Shown piece by piece: positions 8,802 to 16,583 of a stretch of DNA of 64,000 bases. Positions within the stretch are counted from its first letter, which is position 1; each line of letters starts with the position of its first letter. The DNA lies in contig JAJXWW010000128.1 of the NCBI GenBank assembly GCA_021781415.1, positions 1-64,000 of the forward strand. Reading direction: 5' to 3'. The position numbers and the translations under genes are program-made. The notes beneath the pieces are model-generated. The model was given only the letters and a program-made list of their open reading frames with translations. It was not told the DNA's origin and did not search any database. Source of the DNA: Planctomycetota bacterium. Lineage in GTDB: Bacteria; Planctomycetota; Planctomycetia; Gemmatales; Gemmataceae.

Positions 8802-10268
8802 TTAGCGAAGCCGATTACCGCAGTGGATGCAACAGCGACTGCCCATGCGATTGGTTTTGCCGCAATGGTAGCAGGGCGGCGTGGGATCGGTCATCGGCTC
8901 GGCACATTTGGAGCAGTACGGTTCGCGCACCTTGTTCACCTGCTGGCACTTGGGGCAAGGAAGCTCCAGAGTCACGCGCCGCCGTTGTAGATCGCCCTTG
9001 ATCTCGCGCGCCGAGAAGTAACGCTCGTTGACATCCTCCGAGAGGTTGATCTTGATCAATTCGTAAAACCAGCGCCGATCGTTGGGGATCGAGCCATTCG
9101 GGTCGTTCAGTTGCGATTCGAGTTCGCGCGCGGTATAGAATCCTTCCGGTGCTTTGCCGGTGACTAAATGATACATCGTCCCGGCCAAGGCGAATAAATC
9201 GCTGCGCGGCTCCGGTTTGCCAACGATTTGTTCGGGAGGCGCGTAACCTTCGGTGTAAACGCGCGTCTTGGCCGCCATTTTCTCCTTGACCGTGCGTCCG
9301 AGATCGCGGGCCGTCCCGAAGTCAATCATCTTGATCGAGCGATGATCCTCCAACAGCATAATGTTGTCCGGTTTCAAATCGCGGTGAACCAGGGGCGGAG
9401 CTTGCGTGTGCATGTGCTGTAACACGTCGCAAATGTTCTGGCTCCATTCGATGACTTGATCCAGCGAGAACGGCTTATTTTGGTTGCCTTCCATCAGTTT
9501 GAGGAGATCTTGTCCGCGAATGAATTCGAGAACCAGATGCGCGCTCTGTCCTTGTTCGATGAGGTCGTAGACGCGGGGGACGATGGGAATGCTTTCCAAC
9601 GAGCGGAGAATCTCGGCCTCGCGGCGGAAGAAGTTCAAGCGGATGGCGAACTCTTGCGGATCGGCGCAGATCATGTCCTTGATGGCGACGGGGCGATTGC
9701 CGGATTTGGTATCGGTGGCCAAGTAGACGGCTCCGAAACCGCCCATCGCCAAAAGCCGTTCGATCTTGTAGCGTCCGTGGAGTACGGTTCCCGGAGCAGT
9801 GGGAAGCACGGTTCCACAGCGCTGACAGTTGCGTTCTCCGGGCGGGTTGGCGACGCCGCAAGCGGGATTGGGACACAGGTTGGGCGTGCCTTCCATCTCG
9901 GTGGCGCTCGTCTCCGGTTGAAGGAGGTAGCCGCAATCCATGCAGGCGATCGCGCCGGCGAGCAGGGGCGACTTGCATGCCGGGCACTCGCTTGGTGTCG
10001 AAGGAACCGGGGCGGTTTTGGCTCCGCCACCGTCCACGGTCGGAGAGGAGGGTGGACGTGCTGGGGGGGCCGACGGAGCGGCGGGACGAGTGGCCACGGC
10101 CGCGGCAGCGCCTCCCGCGCCGGCGACGTTGGCGGCAGCCCCCGGAGTCGCCCCTCCACCCACCGTGAAGGCATTGCGACAACTCGGACAACGAAACTGC
10201 TTACCGGCTGAGTTGTCGGCCAGCTGCATCGGTTTTTGGCAGTGCGGACATCGGATCACTAACGGCAT
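8802..10268 (-). CDS. Ser/Thr protein kinase with five zinc-ribbon motifs
   Basis: A 488-residue protein kinase with zinc ribbons at both ends. N-terminal ribbons: C7/C10/C27/C30 (MJ0042-like), C95/C98/C109/C112 and C132/C137/C148/C151. The kinase domain spans about 166-430 with AMGGFGAVY, the ATP-binding lysine K197 (VAIKD), catalytic D297 (HRDLKPDN) and D316 (DFGTA). C-terminal ribbons: C438/C441/C452/C455 and C466/C469/C480/C483. The motif set predicts an active kinase. No membrane segment is visible. It lies between a membrane FHA gene and the pseudokinase-PP2C gene and is the likely writer of the cassette. The first zinc ribbon has the same cysteine spacing as those in the proteins at 40303 and 40974. 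Confidence 0.95.
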   Translation of the reverse strand: MPLVIRCPHCQKPMQLADNSAGKQFRCPSCRNAFTVGGGATPGAAANVAGAGGAAAAVATRPAAPSAPPARPPSSPTVDGGGAKTAPVPSTPSECPACKSPLLAGAIACMDCGYLLQPETSATEMEGTPNLCPNPACGVANPPGERNCQRCGTVLPTAPGTVLHGRYKIERLLAMGGFGAVYLATDTKSGNRPVAIKDMICADPQEFAIRLNFFRREAEILRSLESIPIVPRVYDLIEQGQSAHLVLEFIRGQDLLKLMEGNQNKPFSLDQVIEWSQNICDVLQHMHTQAPPLVHRDLKPDNIMLLEDHRSIKMIDFGTARDLGRTVKEKMAAKTRVYTEGYAPPEQIVGKPEPRSDLFALAGTMYHLVTGKAPEGFYTARELESQLNDPNGSIPNDRRWFYELIKINLSEDVNERYFSAREIKGDLQRRRVTLELPCPKCQQVNKVREPYCSKCAEPMTDPTPPCYHCGKTNRMGSRCCIHCGNRLR

Positions 10269-10286
10269 GGGGGGTCATCCTAGCTC

Positions 10287-10347
10287 GGTTCGCCGCGACG
10301 CCCAGCGGAGCGCGAGAGCAATCGCGCGCTCCGCCGCGCGGCCAACC
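10287..10347. repeat. Degenerate palindromic repeat (CGCCGCGACG type)
   Basis: The left arm at 10287-10314 (GGTTCGCCGCGACGCCCAGC and onward) pairs imperfectly with 10323-10347, which ends GCGGCCAACC. The same element in more perfect form lies at 45912-45977. It sits in the 80-base gap between a membrane FHA gene and the kinase gene. Confidence 0.65.
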
Positions 10348-10348
10348 T

Positions 10349-11236
10349 TTAGGTACGTTTCTGTCTCTCGCCGAACTCAAGAACGCTGTTTCCAACCCGA
10401 ATCACATCGCCGGATTTTAGCGGCGTGGGCTTGCCGATGCGTTGCTCGTTCAAAAACGTACCGCCCGGCGTCTCGGCATCGGCGAGCAGATAGCGATTGT
10501 CCTTCAACAGAATGCGCGCGTGGGTGCGCTCGATGGTATTATCGCCAAATAATCCCAAATCGCAACTCTCGGCTCGGCCAATGGTCGTTTCGTTCTTCGA
10601 CAGCATCAGTTCGCGTCCGACGCGGAACCCTTGCGTGACCTTGAGCCAGGCCTCCTTAAGGAATACCTGCGCCAAGCCGATCATCAGTCCGATGCACAGG
10701 CCGAGGACGACGAGACCGATGGCCAAGTCGGTGCGTGGAATCTTGTCGTTGGGGAACATGAACCCGAATAGCAGGCCGCCGAGCAAACCGCCCATACAGC
10801 CGCCGATGCAGCCGTTGAGCGTCTTCTTGAACGGCAGGTGCAACTCCTCGCCCTTCTTCACGGCGCGTACCACATCGAATACGCCCACCGAGGCACCGAT
10901 GCAAATGCCAACGAGTATCCAACCGAAAACGAGCGGAGCGTGCATCATCGAGTTCAGAACCTGACCGATCAATCCGCCGAACGAACCGCCGACCAAACCG
11001 ACGCCCAGGCATATCGCCAATCGGACCCAGCGCTGCGACCCCTTGGCGTTCAGCAAAGCATCGGCAAATCCCACGGCCCCCGCAACCAAGAAGCCGAGAA
11101 CGGCGGCGATCAGCGCGGCGCGGAGATACGCGCTGTCCAGCTGACGAATACCCAATCCCTGGGCAAATCCCCAGCTGAGAAAGGCAGCCCAGCCGCCGAG
11201 CAACGCACAATAGTAGATGAACAACTTGAACGACAT
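10349..11236 (-). CDS. Polytopic membrane protein with C-terminal FHA domain
   Basis: A 295-residue protein. Residues 1 to about 195 hold several glycine-rich hydrophobic segments (for example LGVGLVGGSFGGLIG and GGCMGGLLGGLLFGF), giving about five or six membrane spans. Residues about 208-290 form an FHA domain: TTIGR at 217-221, ERTHA in place of the usual SRxHA, and GTFLNE with N263. FHA domains bind phosphothreonine, so it probably presents a phospho-reader at the cytoplasmic membrane face. The open frame continues to 11413, but that part runs through a repeat element; the ATG at 11236 begins directly before the first hydrophobic segment. It is a paralogue of the protein at 18470-19417. 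Confidence 0.85.
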   Translation of the reverse strand: MSFKLFIYYCALLGGWAAFLSWGFAQGLGIRQLDSAYLRAALIAAVLGFLVAGAVGFADALLNAKGSQRWVRLAICLGVGLVGGSFGGLIGQVLNSMMHAPLVFGWILVGICIGASVGVFDVVRAVKKGEELHLPFKKTLNGCIGGCMGGLLGGLLFGFMFPNDKIPRTDLAIGLVVLGLCIGLMIGLAQVFLKEAWLKVTQGFRVGRELMLSKNETTIGRAESCDLGLFGDNTIERTHARILLKDNRYLLADAETPGGTFLNEQRIGKPTPLKSGDVIRVGNSVLEFGERQKRT

Positions 11237-11275
11237 GCGCCGCTCCCCAGTTCTCGTATTCGCCCTTCTTATCTC

Positions 11276-11396
11276 CTCGTTCCCACGCTCCGCGTGGGAA
11301 CGCAGGTCCGGACGCTCCGCGTCCCGTCTCCGGTGTCTCGTGGCTCGCGCCGCGGAGCGGCGAGGCGTGCGTTCCCACGCGGAGCGTGGGAACGAG
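11276..11396. mobile_element. 121-bp miniature repeat element with perfect 27-bp terminal inverted repeats
   Basis: CTCGTTCCCACGCTCCGCGT and seven further bases at 11276-11302 are repeated exactly in inverted orientation at 11370-11396. Each arm is itself nearly palindromic. A related copy in the opposite orientation is found at 56467-56581, and the inner sequences match as well. No coding capacity is visible, so it is a non-autonomous repeat. Confidence 0.85.
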
Positions 11397-11426
11397 AGAA
11401 CGAGAGACGCCACCCGCTCGCCGGAT

Positions 11427-14018
11427 CTAGCCGAAGATACTCGTTGCCTTGACGACCACCTTCTTCGGGTTGGCTTTCGCCTTGCCCTTGCTTGCTTCCA
11501 ACTGGTATTCGCCGGTACCGCCGCTATGCAAACGCCAGAACACGAGCGTGCGCGCTCCGCTTTCGTCGACGACTTTTTCTTCCGATTCGCCTCGGGCCAA
11601 TCGTAAGCCGTCGGGCACGATCAGTTTCACCTTGTCGCCTTTGCTGGCGTTCCAGACGTAAGCCGTCACCACGAAGTCGGAGTCCGGCAGCACCGACGCC
11701 GGCACGCTGAGCGCCAACGTGTCGCTGCCCCCCACGTCGAGCGAACCGAGGCCGTAGGTAAAGGCGACGTGCCGCGTGTCCTTGGGGTTCATAACCTCGT
11801 AAGGCCAATACAGGATCACACACGAATCCGCCTTCTCTTTTTTGTCTCCGCTCTTGTCGGGTTTCATCGAGACCGGCTTGATGTCCCAGCCGGCGGTGTG
11901 GCCGGGGAAACGGCAGATCAACAGTCGGTCCATCTCATCGAGTTTGATGCCCGGCAACTGGAGACGCAAGCCCATCCGAGCCACCGTGCCGGGGTTCTTG
12001 GGGTCGTTGGGATTCTCGATGACTTCGATGTAATCGGGGATGCTTTTGGCGGAGAGGTCGGCTTTCGTATCGACGAACCCTTTTTTGCCTGGGATGGTGA
12101 ACGGCACGCCGTCGTTGCCGCCGATGAAGGTGTCGATCATGGCGCGGATGCCGATTTTGTGCTTGCCTTCGTCGTTGTTGCGAATGGTGTAATACACCAA
12201 TACCGTGTCTAAGTATCCCGATTGTCCTGGAACGATCTCGACGAGTTGTGTGACTTCGACCTTTTCGCTGGTAAACTCCATCGTCGAAGTCCAGCCCTTG
12301 CGATTGGGTATAGGTCGCTGCTTCCACGAACCTCTGGGGCCGCCCCAGCGGTTGTTGTCTTTCCGATCGCCGAATTTGTACTCGAAATTGTCGATGTTGA
12401 TGACCGTGTTGTTGCTTTTGCCGTGATCGTCGAACGTCAGTCGTTTGTACTTATCGTTGTTTTCGGGATCGCGTTCCTTGGTCAGTTCCACGCCGAACCG
12501 CTCGGTGTCGCCATCGAAGCGGACGGCGATGAGGGGATCGGGATCTTTGACGTGATAGCGAAGTGCCTCAAAGGGATTGCCTCCGGCGTGAATATCGTCG
12601 TCTCGATTGCCGACTTCGGGAGGCTGGGGCATCAGGCGATCGGCAACCACGGCCGTCAGCAGGGCGAGCAGCAACAAGGCGGCGGGCAACAGATGGATCC
12701 AGGAGGGCAGCCCTTTCGAGGACCGGCTTCGGCGTTTGTCGCTCGTAGCCTTCACAAGGCTTGGCGCGACGATTGTCGAAGCCTCGGCCGGCGTCGCCGC
12801 TCCGAATACCAGGGCACCGCCGACTTGCAACGTCACCGGCACGACGAAACGCTGATTGCCGTTGGACTGCACGATCAATTTGGCGTTGAGCGTCTCGCCT
12901 TCTTTGTGGGGAACCGAGGGTACGGAGAGGTTGATGGTGGCGGTTCGGCCATTGAGCTTCGCGCGTCCGACTTCCAGCCAAGGCTGATTGCTGGAAGCAT
13001 GGGCGTAGACCGGACGTTTTTCTTGACTCTTTACTTCGATCGCATAGCTCAGTTGTTCGCCGGGACTGCCACTCAGGTCGATGCGGCTGGCATTGATCTC
13101 GACCTTGGGAGGCGGAGTTAACCCCAACGCCTCGAAAAACTGTTGCACCGCGCCGAGGCCGGAAGCCGCTGGCCCCTGAACGGGATAGGTCCAGCCGTTC
13201 GATTTGTACCAAGCGGCGACCGCGCCGGTCTCAAATAGTTCGGCGGCTTCCTTGGCGTGGGCTTTGGCCTTCTCCGCAATCTGCCGAGGGCTTTTCGCGC
13301 CGGCCAACGCTCCCGTCGGAAACGGCGTTACCGGAACCTGAGCGCGAACGACCACGATGAACGAGCCGCCGTTCGATTCAATTTCGAGGTGGCCTTCGAG
13401 CGGCTTCTCGTTGGCGCGGAGCTTGTCGGGTCGAACGTGCAGCGGCAGCTTCCACTCGTGCTGGAAGTGAAAGTGCTTCTGATTTCCCGCAGCGTCTCCC
13501 AAAGCCAACCAGGGGGCATCGACGCTGGTGATGGTCCCCGAAATCAGACACATCCCCTGATTTTCCAGGTGCAGGTCGAACGAGCGCTTTCCGCCAATCT
13601 CGATGGTGCCGAGATTAATTTCCTGAGTCTCGAGGCTCAGACGCGGCTCGCCGAGAACCTCGGTGGGTAGCTTTTCGAGGAGTTGATGCAATCCGAGATC
13701 GGCATTGGGGAATTTGGCCGATTCCTGCGCGGCGCGGGCGAGATCGACTCTGCCGAGACCACCGAAGAATTTCTCGAGGAAGCCCTCTTGCAGTAGCTCG
13801 CGGGCGGCGTTCCAGTCTTCTTGGCAGGCCAAAGCCAACTCATCGAAGTTTCGGCATTGCCGCCCGGTAGGGAACACGAAAGGGTGGCCGAAGGTTTGCG
13901 CGCCGACGGCGACAGGTCCGCCGTTTCTGGAGTGTCCGCCGAGAACGAAGCCATCGTAATAGCAGTAAACGGCATCGCTAGGATTGGCCCGCGAACATTT
14001 ACTACACGTTTGCACCAT
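11427..14018 (-). CDS. Zinc-ribbon, Ig-like, single-span membrane protein with large C-terminal domain
   Basis: An 863-residue protein of no named family known to me. It begins MVQTCSKCSRAN with a CxxC...C zinc-ribbon-like motif. A helical module follows (FPTGRQCRNFDELALACQ up to QLLEKLP). Two Ig-like, Hydin/ASPM-type beta regions flank a segment with GWTYPVQGPAASGLGAVQQF. A membrane span lies at about residues 437-458 (HLLPAALLLLALLTAVVADR). The last 400 residues form a beta-rich domain with VTQLVEIVPGQSGYLDTVLV. Its first half is paralogous to the protein at 16584-18371. The ATG at 14018 matches the start of that paralogue and is preferred over 14099. It probably links cytoplasmic zinc-ribbon/Ig modules to an external domain. 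Its role is unknown; position suggests a scaffold or sensor for the kinase/phosphatase cassette. Confidence 0.88.
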   Translation of the reverse strand: MVQTCSKCSRANPSDAVYCYYDGFVLGGHSRNGGPVAVGAQTFGHPFVFPTGRQCRNFDELALACQEDWNAARELLQEGFLEKFFGGLGRVDLARAAQESAKFPNADLGLHQLLEKLPTEVLGEPRLSLETQEINLGTIEIGGKRSFDLHLENQGMCLISGTITSVDAPWLALGDAAGNQKHFHFQHEWKLPLHVRPDKLRANEKPLEGHLEIESNGGSFIVVVRAQVPVTPFPTGALAGAKSPRQIAEKAKAHAKEAAELFETGAVAAWYKSNGWTYPVQGPAASGLGAVQQFFEALGLTPPPKVEINASRIDLSGSPGEQLSYAIEVKSQEKRPVYAHASSNQPWLEVGRAKLNGRTATINLSVPSVPHKEGETLNAKLIVQSNGNQRFVVPVTLQVGGALVFGAATPAEASTIVAPSLVKATSDKRRSRSSKGLPSWIHLLPAALLLLALLTAVVADRLMPQPPEVGNRDDDIHAGGNPFEALRYHVKDPDPLIAVRFDGDTERFGVELTKERDPENNDKYKRLTFDDHGKSNNTVINIDNFEYKFGDRKDNNRWGGPRGSWKQRPIPNRKGWTSTMEFTSEKVEVTQLVEIVPGQSGYLDTVLVYYTIRNNDEGKHKIGIRAMIDTFIGGNDGVPFTIPGKKGFVDTKADLSAKSIPDYIEVIENPNDPKNPGTVARMGLRLQLPGIKLDEMDRLLICRFPGHTAGWDIKPVSMKPDKSGDKKEKADSCVILYWPYEVMNPKDTRHVAFTYGLGSLDVGGSDTLALSVPASVLPDSDFVVTAYVWNASKGDKVKLIVPDGLRLARGESEEKVVDESGARTLVFWRLHSGGTGEYQLEASKGKAKANPKKVVVKATSIFG

Positions 14019-14128
14019 AGCGTCATCCGATGCACCGAGTCCGGAGGGCGGGGCGGGCACGGATTTCCTATCGTAGTCGAGAAAGCCCCTATCCTTCAAT
14101 TATAGACACGCGAGCGCTGGACGATCGC

Positions 14129-14172
14129 TCGCTCGGTTCCCGCCCCGCCAAGGCGAGACGAGAACCGAGCGA
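14129..14172. terminator. Hairpin between FHA gene and the next cassette gene
   Basis: TCGCTCGGTTC at 14129-14139 pairs exactly with GAACCGAGCGA at 14162-14172, with a 22-base loop. It lies just after the stop of the minus-strand zinc-ribbon FHA gene. No U-run follows, so it could act as a partial terminator or RNA stabiliser inside the cluster. Confidence 0.5.
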
Positions 14173-14179
14173 ATCGCTT

Positions 14180-14908
14180 TCAGACGATCAACTTCATCTG
14201 CACGTTTCCGATCTGAACGATGTCGTTCACCGCCAGCGCGCGCTTCTGACCCGGATAGATACGCGTGCGGTTGACGAAGGTTCCGTTGGAACTGTTGAGA
14301 TCTTCGAGAAGCAGTTCGTTGTTCTCGAAGCTGATGCAGGCGTGTTGGCGCGAACACCAAATGCGATCGGGCGGCTCTTGTTCTTCGAGATCGATGTCCA
14401 CCGGTTTTTCGTCGGCGCGGCCGATGAAATTCAGTCCTTCGTAAATGGGATATTCGACGTTGCGCTTCTGCCCGCGCAGCACGACGAGGCGCGGCTGAGC
14501 GCCGGCCGGCAACTCTGCGGCAGCTGGAGCAGCAGCCGGCGCGGCCACCGGAGGCGGAGGGGGTGGCGGCGGGGGAACCGGATGCGCTTCGGCCACGGGG
14601 TGGGCTTCAACAATCGGATGCGCCTCGGCCACAGGATGCGCCTCGGCCACGGGATGCGCCTCGGCCACGGGGTGCGCCTCAACCAACTCCATGGCGGCGA
14701 ACGGTTCGGAGGAAGCGAAGGGAATCGTCTCGACGGCGGCCAACGGGATCGCCTCGATCGGCTCGGCCGGCAACGGTTCCGCCGTGGGGATCGCCTCGAC
14801 CGGAGCGAGGGCCGCCGGCGCGGCCACGCTGCCCAAGTCCGATTTGCATTGTTCGCAGAATAACGCGCCATCTTCGTTGTCGAAGTGGCAGAAGGGACAC
14901 TTTACCAT
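14180..14908 (-). CDS. Soluble zinc-ribbon protein with EAHPVA repeats and FHA domain
   Basis: A 242-residue protein. The N terminus is a zinc ribbon (C4/C7/C18/C21). A low-complexity linker contains six EAHP-type hexads at residues 77-110, then nine prolines (112-120). The FHA domain spans about 140-242 with IGR (162-164), SRQH (186-189), NSSNG (205-209) and FVN (211-213), the canonical phosphothreonine-binding residues. No membrane segment is visible. It sits between the VWA gene and a large membrane protein gene and is the most canonical phospho-reader of the cassette. The linker is encoded by an 18-base tandem repeat and could vary in copy number between strains. The histidines could bind metal, but that is speculation. 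Confidence 0.92.
   Translation of the reverse strand: MVKCPFCHFDNEDGALFCEQCKSDLGSVAAPAALAPVEAIPTAEPLPAEPIEAIPLAAVETIPFASSEPFAAMELVEAHPVAEAHPVAEAHPVAEAHPIVEAHPVAEAHPVPPPPPPPPPVAAPAAAPAAAELPAGAQPRLVVLRGQKRNVEYPIYEGLNFIGRADEKPVDIDLEEQEPPDRIWCSRQHACISFENNELLLEDLNSSNGTFVNRTRIYPGQKRALAVNDIVQIGNVQMKLIV
14581..14689. repeat. In-frame 18-base tandem repeat in the FHA gene
   Basis: Units like GCCTCGGCCACGGGATGC repeat about six times and encode the hexad EAHPVA on the minus strand. Copies differ by only a few bases, which indicates recent expansion or correction. Confidence 0.85.
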
Positions 14909-15030
14909 GTTGGAAACCTCAACGGATTTTGAGAGTATGCAATGACATCAATTCCAGGGAGAGCGGAGGCGTCAATCCATCGAGTTTCACCTTGCTCGCA
15001 GAGTTCCTCCCCACCGCTCGTTCGAGCCAA

Positions 15031-16326
15031 TCAGGACGCCGGCGATTCCTCGACGGCGCGGGTCATGTCGTCCATGGCCAACTGCGTCTTCTTGGAGACA
15101 CGTCCTCCGGTATTCAACTCCGACAGCACTTGTTTGGCCAACATCGTCTTCTTGGCGGCGCGCGGACCCATCAACTCGCCCTTTTTCTCGATGTTTTGTG
15201 CCACGCGCTGCGCTTCCTGCTGATTGTTGGTGGCTATGGCCTGTTGCAGATTCTTGTTCAGCTCGAAAATCTGCACCTCGTCGATGTGACGGGCGACTTC
15301 GGCGTTTACATACCCCTGTTGCGCCGAGTAGGTCACCTCCAAGGGATACGCTCCCGTCGTCTCGCGCTTGCCGGTTCCCGGATCGAAGGTGATCTCGATG
15401 TCGGCGATGCGAAACTTTCCGTCGGGACGCTTCGGCAAACTGAGATCGAGGATATAGCGAGTCGGTTTGTCTCGCTCCAGGGTTCCCAGCTGCGCGACCA
15501 AGTGCCGATCCTCGACCTCCGTGGTCGGCAACTCTTTGATTTCCGGCACGACCATGCGCACCCGTTTGATCTTGATGTCTTTCATGGCCCGCAGGTGCAT
15601 TTCGACGTGGAGGAAGCCGGCGGAGGCCAACGCCTCGAACTGTTGGGCGAAGACGCGCTCGGCGGCGGTGGCGTCGTTGACATCAATGTAACCCCATTCG
15701 CCCTGCGCCAGTTTGGCCAGATCTTTAATGAGGCTCTGATTCCATTCGGTGCCGACGCCGATGACGTTGAAGCGGATTTTCTTTTGCCCGGCCTGTTCGG
15801 CCAATCGACGGCAATCGTGTTCGCCGGAGGTTTCGCCGTCGGTCAACACCACCAGCTGCGTCAGCTTGCCCGCGCCGGCGTGTTGTTCGACTTCCCCCAT
15901 GCCCAGACTGATGCCCTGATCCATCGCCGTGCCACCCGGATCGACGTCGAACATATCGACTTTGTTGATTACGTCTTCGATCTTGGCTTTCTGGGCGATG
16001 CTCGTGGGAGGCAGGACGACTTGGGCGTTGTGTGCGAACGCGACGATGGAAATGGTGTCTTCGGGGCGAAGTTTGTTGATGGCGGCGATGGCCGCGTCTT
16101 GGATGCGTTTGAGACGGCTGATACCCGTGCCGTCTTCCTCGTACATCGAGCCGCTGACATCGAGAACCAGCGCCAAATTCAGGGCGAGCGGTTGGCTGGC
16201 TCCCGCGCCGGCCGGAATGAGCTTAATCAGCGCATAGCTGGCAGCGGATTCGCCCGGCACGGCGATACTGCTGCGATACATCATGCGCTCGACGTGGATC
16301 TTAACTTGCGTGGATGGTGACGTCAT
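15031..16326 (-). CDS. VWA-domain protein with intact metal site
   Basis: A 431-residue protein with a von Willebrand factor A domain at about residues 48-230. The MIDAS metal site is complete: DVSGS (D56, S58, S60), T133 in GGTAMD and D163 in LTDGE. A beta-rich region follows, and a helical C-terminal part contains NLQQAIATNNQQEAQR. No signal peptide or membrane span is visible, so it is probably cytoplasmic. The ATG at 16326 gives MTSPSTQVKIHVER. The frame stays open to 16524 without homology, and the ribosome site is weak. VWA proteins next to PP2C and Ser/Thr kinase genes are known from the TerY-P triad; here it lies amid FHA, kinase and PP2C genes and may be a divalent-cation-dependent adaptor of the cassette. 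Confidence 0.93.
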   Translation of the reverse strand: MTSPSTQVKIHVERMMYRSSIAVPGESAASYALIKLIPAGAGASQPLALNLALVLDVSGSMYEEDGTGISRLKRIQDAAIAAINKLRPEDTISIVAFAHNAQVVLPPTSIAQKAKIEDVINKVDMFDVDPGGTAMDQGISLGMGEVEQHAGAGKLTQLVVLTDGETSGEHDCRRLAEQAGQKKIRFNVIGVGTEWNQSLIKDLAKLAQGEWGYIDVNDATAAERVFAQQFEALASAGFLHVEMHLRAMKDIKIKRVRMVVPEIKELPTTEVEDRHLVAQLGTLERDKPTRYILDLSLPKRPDGKFRIADIEITFDPGTGKRETTGAYPLEVTYSAQQGYVNAEVARHIDEVQIFELNKNLQQAIATNNQQEAQRVAQNIEKKGELMGPRAAKKTMLAKQVLSELNTGGRVSKKTQLAMDDMTRAVEESPAS

Positions 16327-16583
16327 AAGAGTGATGCCCTGGAACCGTTGGGGAGTATCTGTTCTTCCGTCTTCGCGCGTCGAGTTGTCGCCGGTCGATG
16401 AACGAAAGTCTCGCGGGCGAGACCCTCCGCCGGTTGCACAACGAACAAGACAACCACCGAAGATCCATTCCGGGGCAGACGGGAGATAACAACCATTATT
16501 AACATACCATAGCGTGGGCGGCAACAGGCGCGACGACTCTTTTTACGTTTCGGGGAAGCCCTGCCCCCTCTCCGTCGTCGCTA

